From contig JAOUFN010000004.1 in the NCBI GenBank assembly GCA_029858285.1, positions 62,001 to 126,000 of the forward strand: a DNA stretch of 64,000 bases, given 5' to 3'. The DNA comes from Nitrospirota bacterium. GTDB lineage: Bacteria; Nitrospirota; JACRHL01. A program made the position numbers and the translations under genes. Positions within the stretch are counted from its first letter, which is position 1, and each line of letters opens with the position of its first letter. Below are positions 1-9,502 of the stretch, piece after piece. The notes beneath the pieces are model-generated. The model ran no database searches and was not told the origin of the DNA. It saw only the letters and a list, made by a program, of their open reading frames with translations.

Positions 1-192
1 ACCTGGGGGTTCAAGCGGGGGCAGTTCAACGAGGACATCAAGTACCAGATGTTCGAGGATCTGGACGACGACATGTACCTCGATGACCGGGAGCAGGCCC
101 TGGCCATGCACCAGAAGAAAATCGCCCGCGAGGCGCGCCTGAAGCAGGAGGCCGGGGAGGCCGGCCGTGGGGGAGCTGCGGCAGGCTCGTGA
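1..192 (+). CDS. C-terminal fragment of a CcoS-like cbb3 oxidase assembly protein (5' partial)
   Basis: Frame 1 is open from the window edge to TGA at 190-192 and gives a 63-residue tail. It opens with WGFKRGQFNED and continues into an acidic stretch (DLDDDMYLDD) and a charged Lys/Glu/Ala end. A tryptophan/phenylalanine-rich membrane edge followed by a GQF-D motif and acidic residues is the pattern of CcoS, the small protein needed to load haem or copper into cbb3-type oxidases; the real protein would begin upstream. The following cytochrome c gene starts at GTG 189, overlapping this stop by four bases, so the two are translationally coupled. The CcoS call rests on a short motif and on the CcoG gene a few kb downstream; it could be another small oxidase-associated membrane protein. 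Confidence 0.45.
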   Translation, partial: TWGFKRGQFNEDIKYQMFEDLDDDMYLDDREQALAMHQKKIAREARLKQEAGEAGRGGAAAGS

Positions 193-731
193 AGAAAGGC
201 GAAAACGTCGTCTGGGGGGTGGCGGGTCTCATCACCCTGGCGGCCGTGGGCATGGGCTATGTGGCCTACAACGCCCCGCCCCAGGTCATGCCTACCTATC
301 AACTCGATAGCCCCGCCGCCGCCCGTGGCGAGATGGTCTACCGCGAGCAGGGCTGCTCCTCGTGCCACAAAATCTGGGACCTGGGCAGCAGCCGGGGCGG
401 TCCGCTGGACGGCATCGGCTCGCGCCGCGACGCCGAATGGCTGTCCCGCTACCTGGGAGCGGAAAATCCGCAAATCCTGCTCCCTTCCACCCGGAAGCGC
501 ATTTACCAGATGCCGTCCTTCGCCCACGTTCCGGAGGACCGCCGCGCCGACCTGGTGGCCTACCTGTCCAGCCTCAAGGAACGGGCCATCGAAGAGGCTC
601 ATGCCGCCGCTGCCACCGCCGGTGAGCCGCTCCCCGGCGGCCCCGCCGGGGCGGCAAACTCTTCGGCGTCTTCGGCGTCTTCGGCGTCCGGGGCCGCGCC
701 GGACCCCGCACCGGAGAACCACCATGACTGA
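189..731 (+). CDS. Membrane-anchored monohaem cytochrome c
   Basis: A 180-residue protein with an N-terminal hydrophobic anchor (about residues 8-27) and no clear cleavage site, followed by one class I cytochrome c domain. The haem-binding CSSCH is at residues 56-60 and the likely axial methionine is Met108 in YQMPSF. The tail is Ala/Ser/Pro-rich and contains a short Ser-Ala-Ser repeat encoded by 9-base repeats near 660-690. It should carry electrons on the periplasmic face of the inner membrane to or from the oxidase-like proteins encoded beside it, comparable in role to the CcoO/CcoP cytochromes. The GTG start overlaps the upstream stop (GTGA) and the stop overlaps the next ATG by 8 bases, so it lies inside an operon. 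The redox partner is inferred from context only. Confidence 0.85.
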   Translation: MKKGENVVWGVAGLITLAAVGMGYVAYNAPPQVMPTYQLDSPAAARGEMVYREQGCSSCHKIWDLGSSRGGPLDGIGSRRDAEWLSRYLGAENPQILLPSTRKRIYQMPSFAHVPEDRRADLVAYLSSLKERAIEEAHAAAATAGEPLPGGPAGAANSSASSASSASGAAPDPAPENHHD

Positions 732-1206
732 GCCCCGCGACCCGATTGCCGACGCCGCCCCCCGCGACAGCTCCCCCGCCCCCGCCCGCGCCGCCAGCGG
801 GGTGCCGGACGGGTTGTCACGGGCCATGGCGGGCATCGGCGTGGCCGTCGGCTGCACCGTCTACTACCTGCTGTCAAAGGCGTTCGGGGTGACCATCGAG
901 GTGTTTGACGGCATCAACACCTTCACCAATCCGGCCTGGTTCGCCGCCGTCACCGTGGCGCCCCTGGCCTCGGGCTTCGTCACCGGCGTCATCGCCCGCC
1001 ACAACGGCAAGTGGCTGGCCATGGCGCCGCTGCTGCTGCTGCACCCGGTGGACTACTTTCAGGCCGTGGCCAGCCACCGGGGCGTGATGCTGTCGTTCGG
1101 GATTTTCGTGTTTTTGATGATCGTCATGCTGGAACTCGCGCTGATGGCCGGATGGGCCGGAGAACTGCTGCGCAACCGGCTGGCGGGGAGGGCCGTGAGC
1201 GCATGA
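724..1206 (+). CDS. Hypothetical polytopic membrane protein of the oxidase cluster
   Basis: A 160-residue protein of unknown family. The first 30 residues are Pro/Ala/Arg-rich and soluble. Three or four hydrophobic segments follow, at about residues 35-55, 72-90, 97-115 and 120-150. His residues lie at loop borders (ARHNGKW, LLHPVDYFQAV, SHRG). I do not recognise the family. The ATG at 724 overlaps the cytochrome c stop by 8 bases and its own stop overlaps the next ATG (ATGA at 1203), so it is translated together with the cytochrome and the oxidase-like protein. It may be an accessory subunit of the same complex. A much longer open frame runs upstream from 259, but that part lies entirely inside the cytochrome gene and is a shadow. 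Confidence 0.7.
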   Translation: MTEPRDPIADAAPRDSSPAPARAASGVPDGLSRAMAGIGVAVGCTVYYLLSKAFGVTIEVFDGINTFTNPAWFAAVTVAPLASGFVTGVIARHNGKWLAMAPLLLLHPVDYFQAVASHRGVMLSFGIFVFLMIVMLELALMAGWAGELLRNRLAGRAVSA

Positions 1207-1919
1207 ACTCGGAGACCGTCACCGTTTCCCGCGAGGGGCAGGAACGGCACATCCCCCTGTCACTTCTGGAACTGCCCCAGGGCTTTTCCGACCGCGAGTT
1301 GAAGACCGCCGTGGCCGCCGTGCTGGACACCACCCCCGCCGATTTCGACCGCCACGTGGTGGAGCGCCACGGCAGCCGCATCCTGCTCACCGAGCTCACC
1401 GACGGCGGCGACCGGCTGGTGGCCGGGTTCGTGGTGTGGGCCGTCACCTTCCTGCTGGTAGGCACCATTCAGGGGGTGGTGCAGGTGATGCCCGATGTGC
1501 GCCGCTGGATTTTCTCCACCGGTGGCGCCGGGCACCTGATCGACCCCCTGGCCCACGCCCACGTCAACCTGGTGGGCGGGGTGGTGATGATGGCCATGGC
1601 CACCGCCTACTACCTGCTGCCCCGTGTGCTGCGCCGCCCCCTGCATTCGGTGCGTCTGGCGCGCTTGTCCCTGTGGGGCATGGCGGGCGGGGTGTCGTGC
1701 TGGTACCTGTCCATGGTCACCCTGGGCTACCTGGAAGGCAGCCTGATGCTGGCCGAGGGTCTCGGCTTTCACGACGCCATGGCGAGGTTCCAGCCGTGGC
1801 ACACCCTTGGCTTTGTGGTGCCCGCGTCCATCATGGGCATCGGCCACTGGCTGTTCATCGCCAACGTCTACCTGACGGTGTTCCGTCGCCAGTCCGGGCG
1901 GGCCGGGCAGGCCGGATAA
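1203..1919 (+). CDS. Short haem-copper oxidase subunit I-like membrane protein (CcoN/NorB-related)
   Basis: This 238-residue protein has a soluble N-terminal part of about 75 residues and then about five transmembrane helices. The segment HAHVNLVGGVV followed by AYYLLPR and then a third helix (LSLWGMAGG) resembles helices II and III of CcoN/NorB, where the helix II histidine binds the low-spin haem. Further histidines occur at WHTLGF and GIGHWLF. Full CcoN is about 480 residues with 12 or more helices and carries a Cu-B histidine trio; nothing here looks like the complete catalytic set. The protein could be a haem-binding electron-transfer subunit or a half-size relative of the family. A second short protein of the same type is encoded at 3024-3530. 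Start ATG 1203 overlaps the upstream stop. Confidence 0.65.
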   Translation: MNSETVTVSREGQERHIPLSLLELPQGFSDRELKTAVAAVLDTTPADFDRHVVERHGSRILLTELTDGGDRLVAGFVVWAVTFLLVGTIQGVVQVMPDVRRWIFSTGGAGHLIDPLAHAHVNLVGGVVMMAMATAYYLLPRVLRRPLHSVRLARLSLWGMAGGVSCWYLSMVTLGYLEGSLMLAEGLGFHDAMARFQPWHTLGFVVPASIMGIGHWLFIANVYLTVFRRQSGRAGQAG

Positions 1920-1941
1920 CATCGGGGATACCCCGCAGCCA

Positions 1942-2981
<1,040 letters not shown>

Positions 2982-2985
<4 letters not shown>

Positions 2986-3017
2986 CGGGAAAGGTGACAG
3001 GAAAGGTGACAGGAGAG
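2982..3017 (+). repeat. Three tandem 12-bp repeats ending in a ribosome-binding site
   Basis: Three consecutive 12-base copies occur: GTGACGGGAAAG (2982-2993), GTGACAGGAAAG (2994-3005) and GTGACAGGAGAG (3006-3017). The first copy contains the stop codon of the FGE-domain gene, and the last supplies the AGGAGAGG that precedes the ATG at 3024. The repeat therefore duplicates a Shine-Dalgarno-like element across the intergenic gap. Confidence 0.85.
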
Positions 3018-3023
3018 GAAAAC

Positions 3024-3530
3024 ATGCCAGCCCTGGGAGTCGTCGATCGCTACATCCTGCGGTTCTTTTACGCCTGCATCGGGTACGCCCTGATCGGCTT
3101 TTCGTGGGGGGCGATCCAGAGCGGCATCCCCGCCATCCGCCACTTTCTGGAGGCCCCCCCGGCGCGCTTCATCATCCTCGCCCACGGCCACATCAACCTG
3201 CTGGGGTGGGTGGAAATGGCGATTTTCGGCGCCAGCTACTACATCATCCCCAAGGTGTTGCAGCGCCCGGTGTACAGCGAGGGCATGGTCAAAACCCACT
3301 TCTGGACCCACAACCTGGGGCTGTGCTTGATGGTCATCGGCTTCTTCGTCGCCGGTTACAAGGGCGGCCACCTGTTCTGGGCCGGCAACCCCCAGTTGAT
3401 CGCCGCCGCCAAGGCCCCGTGGATGGGCGTGGTGGGCATGGGCGGCCTTCTGGTGCTGGGCGCCAACTGCATCTTTGGCTGGAACATCTACAAGACCGCC
3501 ACCGCCGGTGCCCCGGCCACTGCCCGCTAG
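3024..3530 (+). CDS. Short haem-copper oxidase subunit I-like membrane protein, second copy
   Basis: A 168-residue protein with about four or five transmembrane helices covering nearly its whole length. The order is an N-terminal helix (FYACIGYALIGFSWGAIQ), the His-rich HGHINLLGWVEM helix, a SYYIIPKVLQRPVY connection, THFWTHNLGLCLM and a final helix before NIYKT. HGHINLLGW plus YYIIPK resembles helix II of CcoN/NorB proteins, and the layout parallels the protein at 1203-1919. The histidines in HGH and in HFWTHN are candidate haem ligands. A strong AGGAGAGG lies 6 bases before the ATG at 3024; the open frame extends far upstream but only as a shadow of the FGE gene. Short proteins like this are often annotated as cytochrome c oxidase subunit I although too small for the catalytic core. 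Confidence 0.7.
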   Translation: MPALGVVDRYILRFFYACIGYALIGFSWGAIQSGIPAIRHFLEAPPARFIILAHGHINLLGWVEMAIFGASYYIIPKVLQRPVYSEGMVKTHFWTHNLGLCLMVIGFFVAGYKGGHLFWAGNPQLIAAAKAPWMGVVGMGGLLVLGANCIFGWNIYKTATAGAPATAR

Positions 3531-3667
3531 TTTGCGCCCCACCCCGGCGGGTGTCCCGAGACCGGAAAGGGACCACAACCCTCCACCTGGGGTAGAATGG
3601 TCGCAGCCCGTGGGGAATGATAATCCGCCCACCTCGATGGGCCCATCTGTCTGGAGCGTGTGAATCC

Positions 3668-4273
3668 ATGAGGCGTGCCGCCGTCACCGTCGCCCTGCTG
3701 GCCCTGTTTTTGCCCCTTGCCGCCTGCGGGATAGACACCGAAAAAAGCAACCGCGTCGGCAGCCACATCCGGCCCATCGTCAACGCCATTCCCGGCCCCG
3801 GCGAGTCTCTGGGCACCTACTGCACCGCCTACAACCCCGATCCGGAACTGCACAACCACACCATCGCCGAACTGGTGGCCGCCCACACGCCGTTCATCCT
3901 GCTGTTCGGCACCCCCTCCCACTGCACCCAGTGCCAGAACCAGATCGACACGGTGCGCGGTTACCGCAAGCAGTACCACAACGCCTTCGAGGTCATCCAC
4001 ATCGACCAGTACAAGAACAGCGAGGTCTACACCGCCCTGCGCGTCAAGGGCGACCCGTGGACGTTCCTGATCGACGCCAACGGCGTGATCGAGGCCATCT
4101 ATCCGGGGGTGACCACCTGGGACAACCTGGACGGCGCCATCAAGAAGATGCTGGCGGTGCAGCGCACGCCGGATGCCCCCTCCGCCCCCCCCGGCGCCAG
4201 CCCGGTTCCCCCTCCGGCCAAGGCGGCCCTCTCCACTGCGGCGGCACCGGCCCCGGCGAAGGCCCACTCGTGA
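3668..4273 (+). CDS. Thioredoxin-like lipoprotein (CxxC)
   Basis: A 201-residue protein with a lipoprotein signal peptide: basic MRR start, hydrophobic core and a LAAC lipobox, so the mature chain should begin at Cys20. The domain has a thioredoxin-like fold with the redox motif HCTQC after LLFGTPS, a VKGDPWTFLID segment matching the cis-proline strand region, and a short helix at the end; the last 45 residues are a Pro/Ala tail. Periplasmic thioredoxins beside oxidase genes commonly reduce cysteines of apocytochromes or of copper sites (TlpA, ResA, Sco-like roles), which fits this cluster. The exact target is not visible. Start ATG 3668 was chosen because it opens directly on the signal peptide; the stop overlaps the next GTG. 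Confidence 0.75.
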   Translation: MRRAAVTVALLALFLPLAACGIDTEKSNRVGSHIRPIVNAIPGPGESLGTYCTAYNPDPELHNHTIAELVAAHTPFILLFGTPSHCTQCQNQIDTVRGYRKQYHNAFEVIHIDQYKNSEVYTALRVKGDPWTFLIDANGVIEAIYPGVTTWDNLDGAIKKMLAVQRTPDAPSAPPGASPVPPPAKAALSTAAAPAPAKAHS

Positions 4274-4542
4274 AGCCGCTGACGCGCAGCGCCCTTGCCG
4301 CCGTGGCCACGGCCCTGCCGTGGTGCGCGCCCGGCACCGCCCTGGCGCTGGTGGAGCGCAACGGCTACCGCTATGTGCAGGTTTCCCTGTCGGGGCTGTG
4401 GGGCAGTTTTTTCTTCTTCCTGTTCGGCATCTTTTTTGTGCTGGTGGGGCTGTTGCTGTTCTTCCTGTGGCGCCGTTCCCTGCGGGAGGCGGTGCATGAG
4501 CCCCTGGGGGCCGCGCAGGACGAGGACGGGCAGGTGTTTTGA
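4270..4542 (+). CDS. Small membrane protein with signal-like N-terminus
   Basis: A 90-residue protein starting at GTG 4270, which overlaps the preceding stop (GTGA). It has an Ala-rich hydrophobic N-terminus (possible signal peptide ending near TALA), a short segment ERNGYRYVQVSLSGLW, then one long Phe-rich transmembrane helix (about residues 46-67) and a charged, acidic C-terminal tail. No family is recognised. Its location between a thioredoxin-like lipoprotein and CcoG suggests an accessory or assembly role in the same respiratory complex, comparable in size to CcoQ or CcoS, but the sequence does not prove this. Confidence 0.6.
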   Translation: MKPLTRSALAAVATALPWCAPGTALALVERNGYRYVQVSLSGLWGSFFFFLFGIFFVLVGLLLFFLWRRSLREAVHEPLGAAQDEDGQVF

Positions 4543-4608
4543 ACGCCGGTCCGCCGTCCTCCGGTTCTCCCCCTCCGGCCCGCCGGTCCACCTGCCGCCC
4601 CTGAATCC

Positions 4609-5961
4609 ATGCCCCTCTCCGCCACCCGCCTGATCCGCATCCGCCACCGGGTGCAGTGGGCCCTGCTGGCCCTGTTTCTGGGGCTGCCGTTCACCGGCCT
4701 GTTCCGGGTGGACGTGGCCGCCGGGCGCTTTCTGGTGGGCGACTGGCAGGTGTGGTGGGACGACTTTGCCATCGTCTTCGGGTTCTGGGCCGTGGTGTTC
4801 TTTTCCATGACCGCCCTCTACTCCAACCTGGGGATGATTTTTTGCGGCTGGATGTGCCCCCAGCACACCCTTTCCGAGTGGCTCAACGGCCTGATCCGCG
4901 CCCTGCTGGGGCGGCGGGTGCTGGCGGGCATCTCGCCGGAGCGCCAGGAGGGGCGCTCCAAGCGCCAGGCGTGGCAACTGGTGCTGGCGTGGGCGGCATT
5001 TGTGGCCGTGGTGCTGGCGGCCTCGGCGGTCATCACCCTGGCCTGCCTGCACTATTTCTTTTCCACCCGCCAGCTCTGGGCGCACTTCAGCGGCGGCGCG
5101 TTCAACCTGTACATTGCGGTGTTCGCCGTGATGCTGGGGGCGTTCGTGGTCATTGACCTGGGGCTGCTGCGCCACTTCTGGTGCAAGTACATGTGCCCCT
5201 ACGGCATCTGGCAGTACATGTTCCGGGGCCGGGACACCCTGCAAATCCGTTTCGACACCGCCCGCGAGGGGGACTGCCGCAGTTGCTCCCTGTGCAAGGA
5301 CGTGTGTCCGGTGGATCTGGACCCGCGCCAGCCGGAGGTGTATACCCGCTGCATCAACTGCGCGGTCTGCATCGGCGCCTGCGAGGGGTACATGGGGCGC
5401 TTCGACAAGGCCCCGATCCTCGCCTTCGGCTTTGGCACCCGCGCCCAGGAGCAGGAACGGCTGGCCACCCGGCGCCGCCGCCTGCTCTCCCCCGGCGTGC
5501 TGTGGCCCCTCTCGGGTGTGGCCGCGGGCCTGCTGCTGCTGGTCACCGGCCTGGCCTCGTTCCAGCCCGTCAAGGTGAGCCTTGGGCCGGAGAGCCAGAG
5601 CGCCACCCCCGGCGCGGACGGCATCGGCTATCGGGCGTCGGTGCTCAACAAGGACCGTCGCCCGCACCGCTTCACGGTGGCGGCGGCGGCCCCCGAGGGG
5701 GGACGTGTGCAAATGGACGTCACCGCTTTGGCGCTGGAATCCGGAGAGCGCGCCGACTTTACCCTGCGGGTGCCCCGCGCCGGGCTGCAGTACGACCGCC
5801 CCTATACCGTGCGCCTGCTGGTGAGCCGGGAGGGGAGCGCGCACCCCTTCGAGGCGACCTCCACCTGGTACATTCCCGCGCCGCTGACGCCGGACGGTTC
5901 CGATGCCCCCGGCGCCGTCAATATTCCGGCGCGGGTGGACAATGGCCCGCTACTGGAATAG
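4609..5961 (+). CDS. ccoG: Cytochrome c oxidase accessory protein CcoG (FixG/RdxA family)
   Basis: A 450-residue membrane-bound iron-sulfur protein. About five transmembrane helices (roughly residues 17-32, 46-66, 125-150, 165-186, 290-308) surround the motifs CGWMCPQHTLSEW and CKYMCPYGIW; the ferredoxin motifs CRSCSLCKDVCP and CINCAVCIGAC follow, giving two [4Fe-4S] clusters. The C-terminal 130 residues are a periplasmic Ig-like domain, as in all FixG/CcoG proteins. CcoG is a cupric reductase needed to insert Cu-B into cbb3-type oxidases. Finding it here indicates that the neighbouring oxidase-like proteins belong with a cbb3-type or related enzyme. It closes the respiratory cluster; a 66-base gap separates it from the small membrane gene. 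Confidence 0.93.
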   Translation: MPLSATRLIRIRHRVQWALLALFLGLPFTGLFRVDVAAGRFLVGDWQVWWDDFAIVFGFWAVVFFSMTALYSNLGMIFCGWMCPQHTLSEWLNGLIRALLGRRVLAGISPERQEGRSKRQAWQLVLAWAAFVAVVLAASAVITLACLHYFFSTRQLWAHFSGGAFNLYIAVFAVMLGAFVVIDLGLLRHFWCKYMCPYGIWQYMFRGRDTLQIRFDTAREGDCRSCSLCKDVCPVDLDPRQPEVYTRCINCAVCIGACEGYMGRFDKAPILAFGFGTRAQEQERLATRRRRLLSPGVLWPLSGVAAGLLLLVTGLASFQPVKVSLGPESQSATPGADGIGYRASVLNKDRRPHRFTVAAAAPEGGRVQMDVTALALESGERADFTLRVPRAGLQYDRPYTVRLLVSREGSAHPFEATSTWYIPAPLTPDGSDAPGAVNIPARVDNGPLLE

Positions 5962-6032
5962 CATTAGCCCCCCGGGGTCCCATGCCGCAACACGCGGCAC
6001 CGCCCCCCGCAAGGCAAGCACGAACCCCTGTC

Positions 6033-6569
6033 ATGACCATTCTGGCGCGTAGCGAAATCCTGCACGAAATTTCCCGTGGCCGCATCCGCATCACGCCTTA
6101 CGACGAGGCCATGGTGGGGCCGGCCAGCGTGGACCTGCACCTGTCCGGGGTGTTCCGCGTGTTTCGCTACACCAAGGAAAATTTCAAGGTGCGCGAGGAC
6201 AGCGATTTTCGCCTGGCCACTCGCGGCCTGCAGGTGGAAAACGGCGACTTTGTCCTGCTCAAGCCCGGCGAGACCGTGCTGGGCATCACCGTCGAGAAGA
6301 TCGAACTGCCGGACGACATCTGCGGCTGGCTGGAGGGGCGCTCGCGCTTCGCCCGCCTGGGGCTGCTGGTGCACATCTCCGCGAGCTTCATGCAACCGGG
6401 CCTGGCCAATCACCAGGTTCTGGAAATGTCCAATTTCGGGCCGATGCCGCTGGAAATCTATCCCGGCACGCCCATCTGTCAATTCATCTTTCAGCGTACC
6501 ATCGGCCACGGCAGCTATCAGGGCCGCTTCCGGGAGCAGACCCCGGAACGATTCCTGACCGACGACTGA
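6033..6569 (+). CDS. dcd: dCTP deaminase
   Basis: A 178-residue protein of the dCTP deaminase/dUTPase-like family. It hydrolyses dCTP to dUTP and ammonia, supplying dUMP for thymidylate synthesis. Characteristic parts are the N-terminal ILARSEILHEI, the strand motif ASVDLHL, GWLEGRSRFARLGL with the substrate-binding Arg/Ser residues, and VLEMSN carrying the conserved catalytic glutamate, followed by LEIYPGTPICQFIF. The start ATG 6033 gives the usual family length; the open frame extends upstream only inside the ccoG shadow. A thyX gene 3 kb downstream makes the pathway consistent. Whether the protein is monofunctional or also cleaves dUTP cannot be told from the sequence alone. Confidence 0.9.
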   Translation: MTILARSEILHEISRGRIRITPYDEAMVGPASVDLHLSGVFRVFRYTKENFKVREDSDFRLATRGLQVENGDFVLLKPGETVLGITVEKIELPDDICGWLEGRSRFARLGLLVHISASFMQPGLANHQVLEMSNFGPMPLEIYPGTPICQFIFQRTIGHGSYQGRFREQTPERFLTDD

Positions 6570-6612
6570 GCCGTTGCGGTGCTACCCTGATCCACAGAAA
6601 GTATTTTTTCCC

Positions 6613-8202
6613 ATGCGTTTTGACGAGTTTACCCTGCCCCCCTCCGTCCTCGACGGGGTGCGCACCGCGGGCTTTACCGAGTGTACCCCGATTCAGGAGC
6701 AAAGCCTGCCCATCAGCCTGACCGGCCACGATGTGGTGGGCCAGGCCCAGACCGGCACCGGCAAGACCGCCGCCTTCCTGATCACCGTGTTCACCCGCCT
6801 GCTCACCCGGCCGCGCCGCTATACCGGCAGCGAACCGGCCCCGCGCGCGCTGGTCATCGCCCCCACCCGCGAACTGGTGGTGCAGATCGAAAAGGACGCC
6901 CAGGTGCTGGGGGCCCACACCGGCCTGACCACCCTGGTGGTGTTCGGCGGCATGAATTACGACAAGCAGCGCAACCAGTTGGCGGAAAGCCCCGACATTC
7001 TGGTGGGCACTCCGGGCCGCCTGATCGACTATTTCCGCCAGAAAACCTACACCCTCCAGGGCATCGAAATTCTGGTGGTGGACGAAGCCGACCGCATGTT
7101 CGACATGGGTTTCATCGACGACATCCGCTTCATGATGCGCCGCATGCCGCCCCCCGGCGAACGCCAGACCATGCTGTTCTCCGCCACCTTCCCGGAACGC
7201 GTCAAGGAGCTGGCCTACGAGCACATGCACGAGGCCCAGGAGGTGGCGGTCAGCCCCGAGCGCATCACCGCCGACCGCGTCACCCAGGTGCTGTATCTGG
7301 TGGGCAACCACGAAAAATTCAGCCTGCTGGTGGGCCTGCTGCGCGGCATCATGGGCGGCCGCGTGATGGTGTTCGTCAATACCAAGCGCACCGGCGAGGA
7401 CCTGGAATTCTGGCTCGAGGCCAACGGCATGCAGGCCGCCTTCATCAGCGGCGACGTGCCCCAGAAACGGCGCATGCGCCTGCTGGAAATGTTCAAGAGC
7501 GACGAACTGCCGGTGCTGATCGCCACCGACGTGGCCAGCCGTGGCCTGCACATCGACGACGTGTCCCACGTCATCAACTACGACGTGCCCCAGGACCCGG
7601 AGGACTACGTCCACCGCATCGGCCGCACCGCGCGCGCCGGAGCGGCGGGGGACGCCATCACCTTCGGCTGCGAGACCTACGCCGAATACCTGCTGGGGGT
7701 GGAGTCGTTCATCGGCCGCAAGATTCCCATCGAGGCGCCGGACGACGAGTGGTTTGTCGAGGTGAAGCAGCCGCACCGGCGCCGCCCCCCGCGCGACAAG
7801 GGCGGCAAGCCCATGCGCTCCGGCGGTGACGGCGGCCGGGGCCGCAGCAGTGGCTCCGGTTCCGGTGGCCGCAGTGGCTCCGGCGGCCGCAGCGGCTTCG
7901 GTGGCCGCAGCGGCTCCGGTGGCCGTGGCGACGAAGCGGGCAGGGGCGGGGGACGAGACGCCCGGCGCGAGCCTCGGGCCGACAATCCCTCCACCCCGGC
8001 GCCTGCCGGATCGGCCTTCGCGCCTTCCGCCCCCCGTGTGGCGGCACCGGCGGGCGGCCAGCCGTCCGGTCAACCATCCGGCCAGCCGTCCGGCGAGGCC
8101 GGCGAGGGGGCCAAAAAGCGCCGCCGGCGGCGTCGCCGCAAGCCGCAAATGCCCGCCACCGGCGAAAGCGGCACCAGCGTGCGGCCGGTGGAGCCGGGTT
8201 AA
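6613..8202 (+). CDS. rhlE: DEAD-box ATP-dependent RNA helicase, RhlE/RhlB type
   Basis: A 529-residue helicase if started at ATG 6613 (a TTG 39 bases upstream is less likely). Motifs in order: the Q motif region [13 protein letters not shown], Walker [31 protein letters not shown] in [31 protein letters not shown] and [10 protein letters not shown]. The two RecA domains end near residue 375. The remaining 150 residues are a low-complexity tail: Gly/Ser/Arg repeats ([10 protein letters not shown]), then QPSGQPSG repeats and a run of Lys/Arg ([10 protein letters not shown]), suited to RNA binding. Members of this family unwind RNA during ribosome assembly and mRNA decay. The stop TTAA at 8199-8202 is shared with the stop of queF on the other strand. 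Confidence 0.9.
   Translation: MRFDEFTLPPSVLDGVRTAGFTECTPIQEQSLPISLTGHDVVGQAQTGTGKTAAFLITVFTRLLTRPRRYTGSEPAPRALVIAPTRELVVQIEKDAQVLGAHTGLTTLVVFGGMNYDKQRNQLAESPDILVGTPGRLIDYFRQKTYTLQGIEILVVDEADRMFDMGFIDDIRFMMRRMPPPGERQTMLFSATFPERVKELAYEHMHEAQEVAVSPERITADRVTQVLYLVGNHEKFSLLVGLLRGIMGGRVMVFVNTKRTGEDLEFWLEANGMQAAFISGDVPQKRRMRLLEMFKSDELPVLIATDVASRGLHIDDVSHVINYDVPQDPEDYVHRIGRTARAGAAGDAITFGCETYAEYLLGVESFIGRKIPIEAPDDEWFVEVKQPHRRRPPRDKGGKPMRSGGDGGRGRSSGSGSGGRSGSGGRSGFGGRSGSGGRGDEAGRGGGRDARREPRADNPSTPAPAGSAFAPSAPRVAAPAGGQPSGQPSGQPSGEAGEGAKKRRRRRRRKPQMPATGESGTSVRPVEPG
7831..7930 (+). repeat. Gly/Ser/Arg-coding tandem repeats in the helicase tail
   Basis: Degenerate 18- to 21-base units of the type GGCCGCAGTGGCTCCGGT repeat about four times and encode [17 protein letters not shown] second short array at about 8053-8096 encodes QPSG three times. 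Both lie in the disordered C-terminal tail and are prone to copy-number change by replication slippage. Confidence 0.75.
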
Positions 8203-8579
8203 CCCCCGGCCGGCCGGCTCCCGCTGCTGACGGTCACCACCGTATGGATGCCTCCGCGCACAAAAAAATCACCCACCACGGTGATGTGGCGGGGGGCGAC
8301 CGCCGCCACCAGATCGTCCAGAATGCGGTTGGTGACCGCCTCATGAAAATGCCCCTCGTCGCGGAAGCTCCACAGATACAGCTTGAGGCTCTTGAGCTCC
8401 ACGCACAGGCGGTCCGGCACATAGCGGATGTCGAAGGTGGCGAAGTCCGGCTGGCCGGTTTTGGGGCACAGGCAGGTGAACTCCGGGCAGTTGAAATGGA
8501 TTTCGTAATCCCGTTCGGGATTCGGGTTGGCAAAGGTCTCCAGCGTCTTGGTGGCGGCCTTGCCGGGGCGGGTGGACAT
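8199..8579 (-). CDS. queF: NADPH-dependent 7-cyano-7-deazaguanine reductase
   Basis: A 126-residue unimodular (short) QueF. It reduces preQ0 to preQ1 with NADPH in queuosine biosynthesis for tRNA wobble modification. The substrate-binding and catalytic region is [18 protein letters not shown], where the first cysteine of CLCP-type motifs forms the thioimide with preQ0 and the downstream Asp is the general acid. The QueF signature [20 protein letters not shown] with Glu, Ser-Leu-Lys-Leu and the His/Glu NADPH-side motif follows, then a [13 protein letters not shown] strand. The gene runs opposite to its neighbours and converges on the helicase gene, sharing the palindromic TTAA stop. A GAGG nine bases before the ATG supports the start. 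Confidence 0.95.
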   Translation of the reverse strand: MSTRPGKAATKTLETFANPNPERDYEIHFNCPEFTCLCPKTGQPDFATFDIRYVPDRLCVELKSLKLYLWSFRDEGHFHEAVTNRILDDLVAAVAPRHITVVGDFFVRGGIHTVVTVSSGSRPAGG

Positions 8580-8740
8580 GCAGCGGTACCTCGTAAGGGG
8601 GAAATTCGGAGCCCCATGCTAGCGCAACCGCTGCCGTCAGGGAACCCGTCCGGCGTGGCCGGGCGCCAAAAAAATGGCCGGAAACCCGGCCGGAAACACG
8701 GGCAAAAGTCCGGCCAGAAAACCGGGCGGAGGATCACACG

Positions 8741-9502
8741 GTGAGACGTTACATGGCGCTGGCCGCGCTCTACCTGCACCTGCTGCTGGAAGGCACCCTG
8801 GCAAGCCTGCCCATCCCCCTGATGGCGCTGGGCGGGCGGGGCTTTTTGCGCCGCTATCTGGTGGCGCGGGCGGCGGGCTGGGCACGCCGCGCGGTGTTTC
8901 TGAACGGCGGGCGGGTGACGGTGTCGGGTCGGGAAAAAATCCCCGCCACCGGCCCGGTGCTGTACGTCGCCAACCACCAGAGCGCGCTGGACATTCCGGT
9001 GCTGCTCGGCCACCTGCCGGGCACCCCGGCGTTTGTCGCCAAGCAGGAATTGCTGGGCCTGCCCATGCTCGGCTTCTGGATGCGCCGCATCGGCTGCGTG
9101 GCCATCGACCGCAGCCACGCCCGCAAGGGGCGCGACGCCGTGCACGAGGCCGCCCAGCGGGTGCGCGGCGGGCAGCGCATGGTGCTGTTCCCGGAAGGCA
9201 CCCGCACCCGCGATCCGGGGGGGGCCATGCAACCGTTCCGGCGCGGCAGTTTTAAAATCGCCATGCTCGCCGACGCCACCGTGGTGCCGGTCACCATCGA
9301 AGGCAGCCGCCTGCTGATGGCCCGCGCCCGCCCCGAGGGGTTCTCCGGCCGCGTGCAACTGGTGGTCCACGACCCCATCCCCCTGGCGGGCATGGACGAG
9401 GAGGCCCGCAAACGGGTGCCCGAACAGGTCGAACGGTTGATCTCCGACGCCCTGTCGCGCCACCATATGGGCACCATCCCCCAAGCCGTGGCGGTACCGT
9501 GA
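8741..9502 (+). CDS. plsC: 1-acyl-sn-glycerol-3-phosphate acyltransferase
   Basis: A 253-residue membrane-associated acyltransferase that converts lysophosphatidic acid to phosphatidic acid in phospholipid synthesis. The N-terminal 50 residues contain a hydrophobic anchor. The PlsC motifs are present: NHQSALD (H-x4-D catalytic pair), FVAKQELLGLPMLGF, FPEGTRTR (glycerol-phosphate binding) and VVPVTIEG. The GTG start at 8741 is preceded by GGAGG with suitable spacing. Upstream, 8640-8735, is a low-complexity CCGG-rich stretch without a gene. The stop overlaps the GTG of thyX (GTGA at 9499-9502), so the two genes are co-translated although their functions are unrelated. Confidence 0.9.
   Translation: MRRYMALAALYLHLLLEGTLASLPIPLMALGGRGFLRRYLVARAAGWARRAVFLNGGRVTVSGREKIPATGPVLYVANHQSALDIPVLLGHLPGTPAFVAKQELLGLPMLGFWMRRIGCVAIDRSHARKGRDAVHEAAQRVRGGQRMVLFPEGTRTRDPGGAMQPFRRGSFKIAMLADATVVPVTIEGSRLLMARARPEGFSGRVQLVVHDPIPLAGMDEEARKRVPEQVERLISDALSRHHMGTIPQAVAVP

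Noticed and set aside
259-1206. A 315-residue open frame overlapping the cytochrome c gene
   Set aside because: Only the part after ATG 724 has membrane-protein character; the upstream part is an Arg/Pro/Ala-rich shadow of the cytochrome gene in another frame.
3593-3598. TAGAAT upstream of the thioredoxin lipoprotein
   Set aside because: No -35 box at a usable distance; too weak to list as a promoter.
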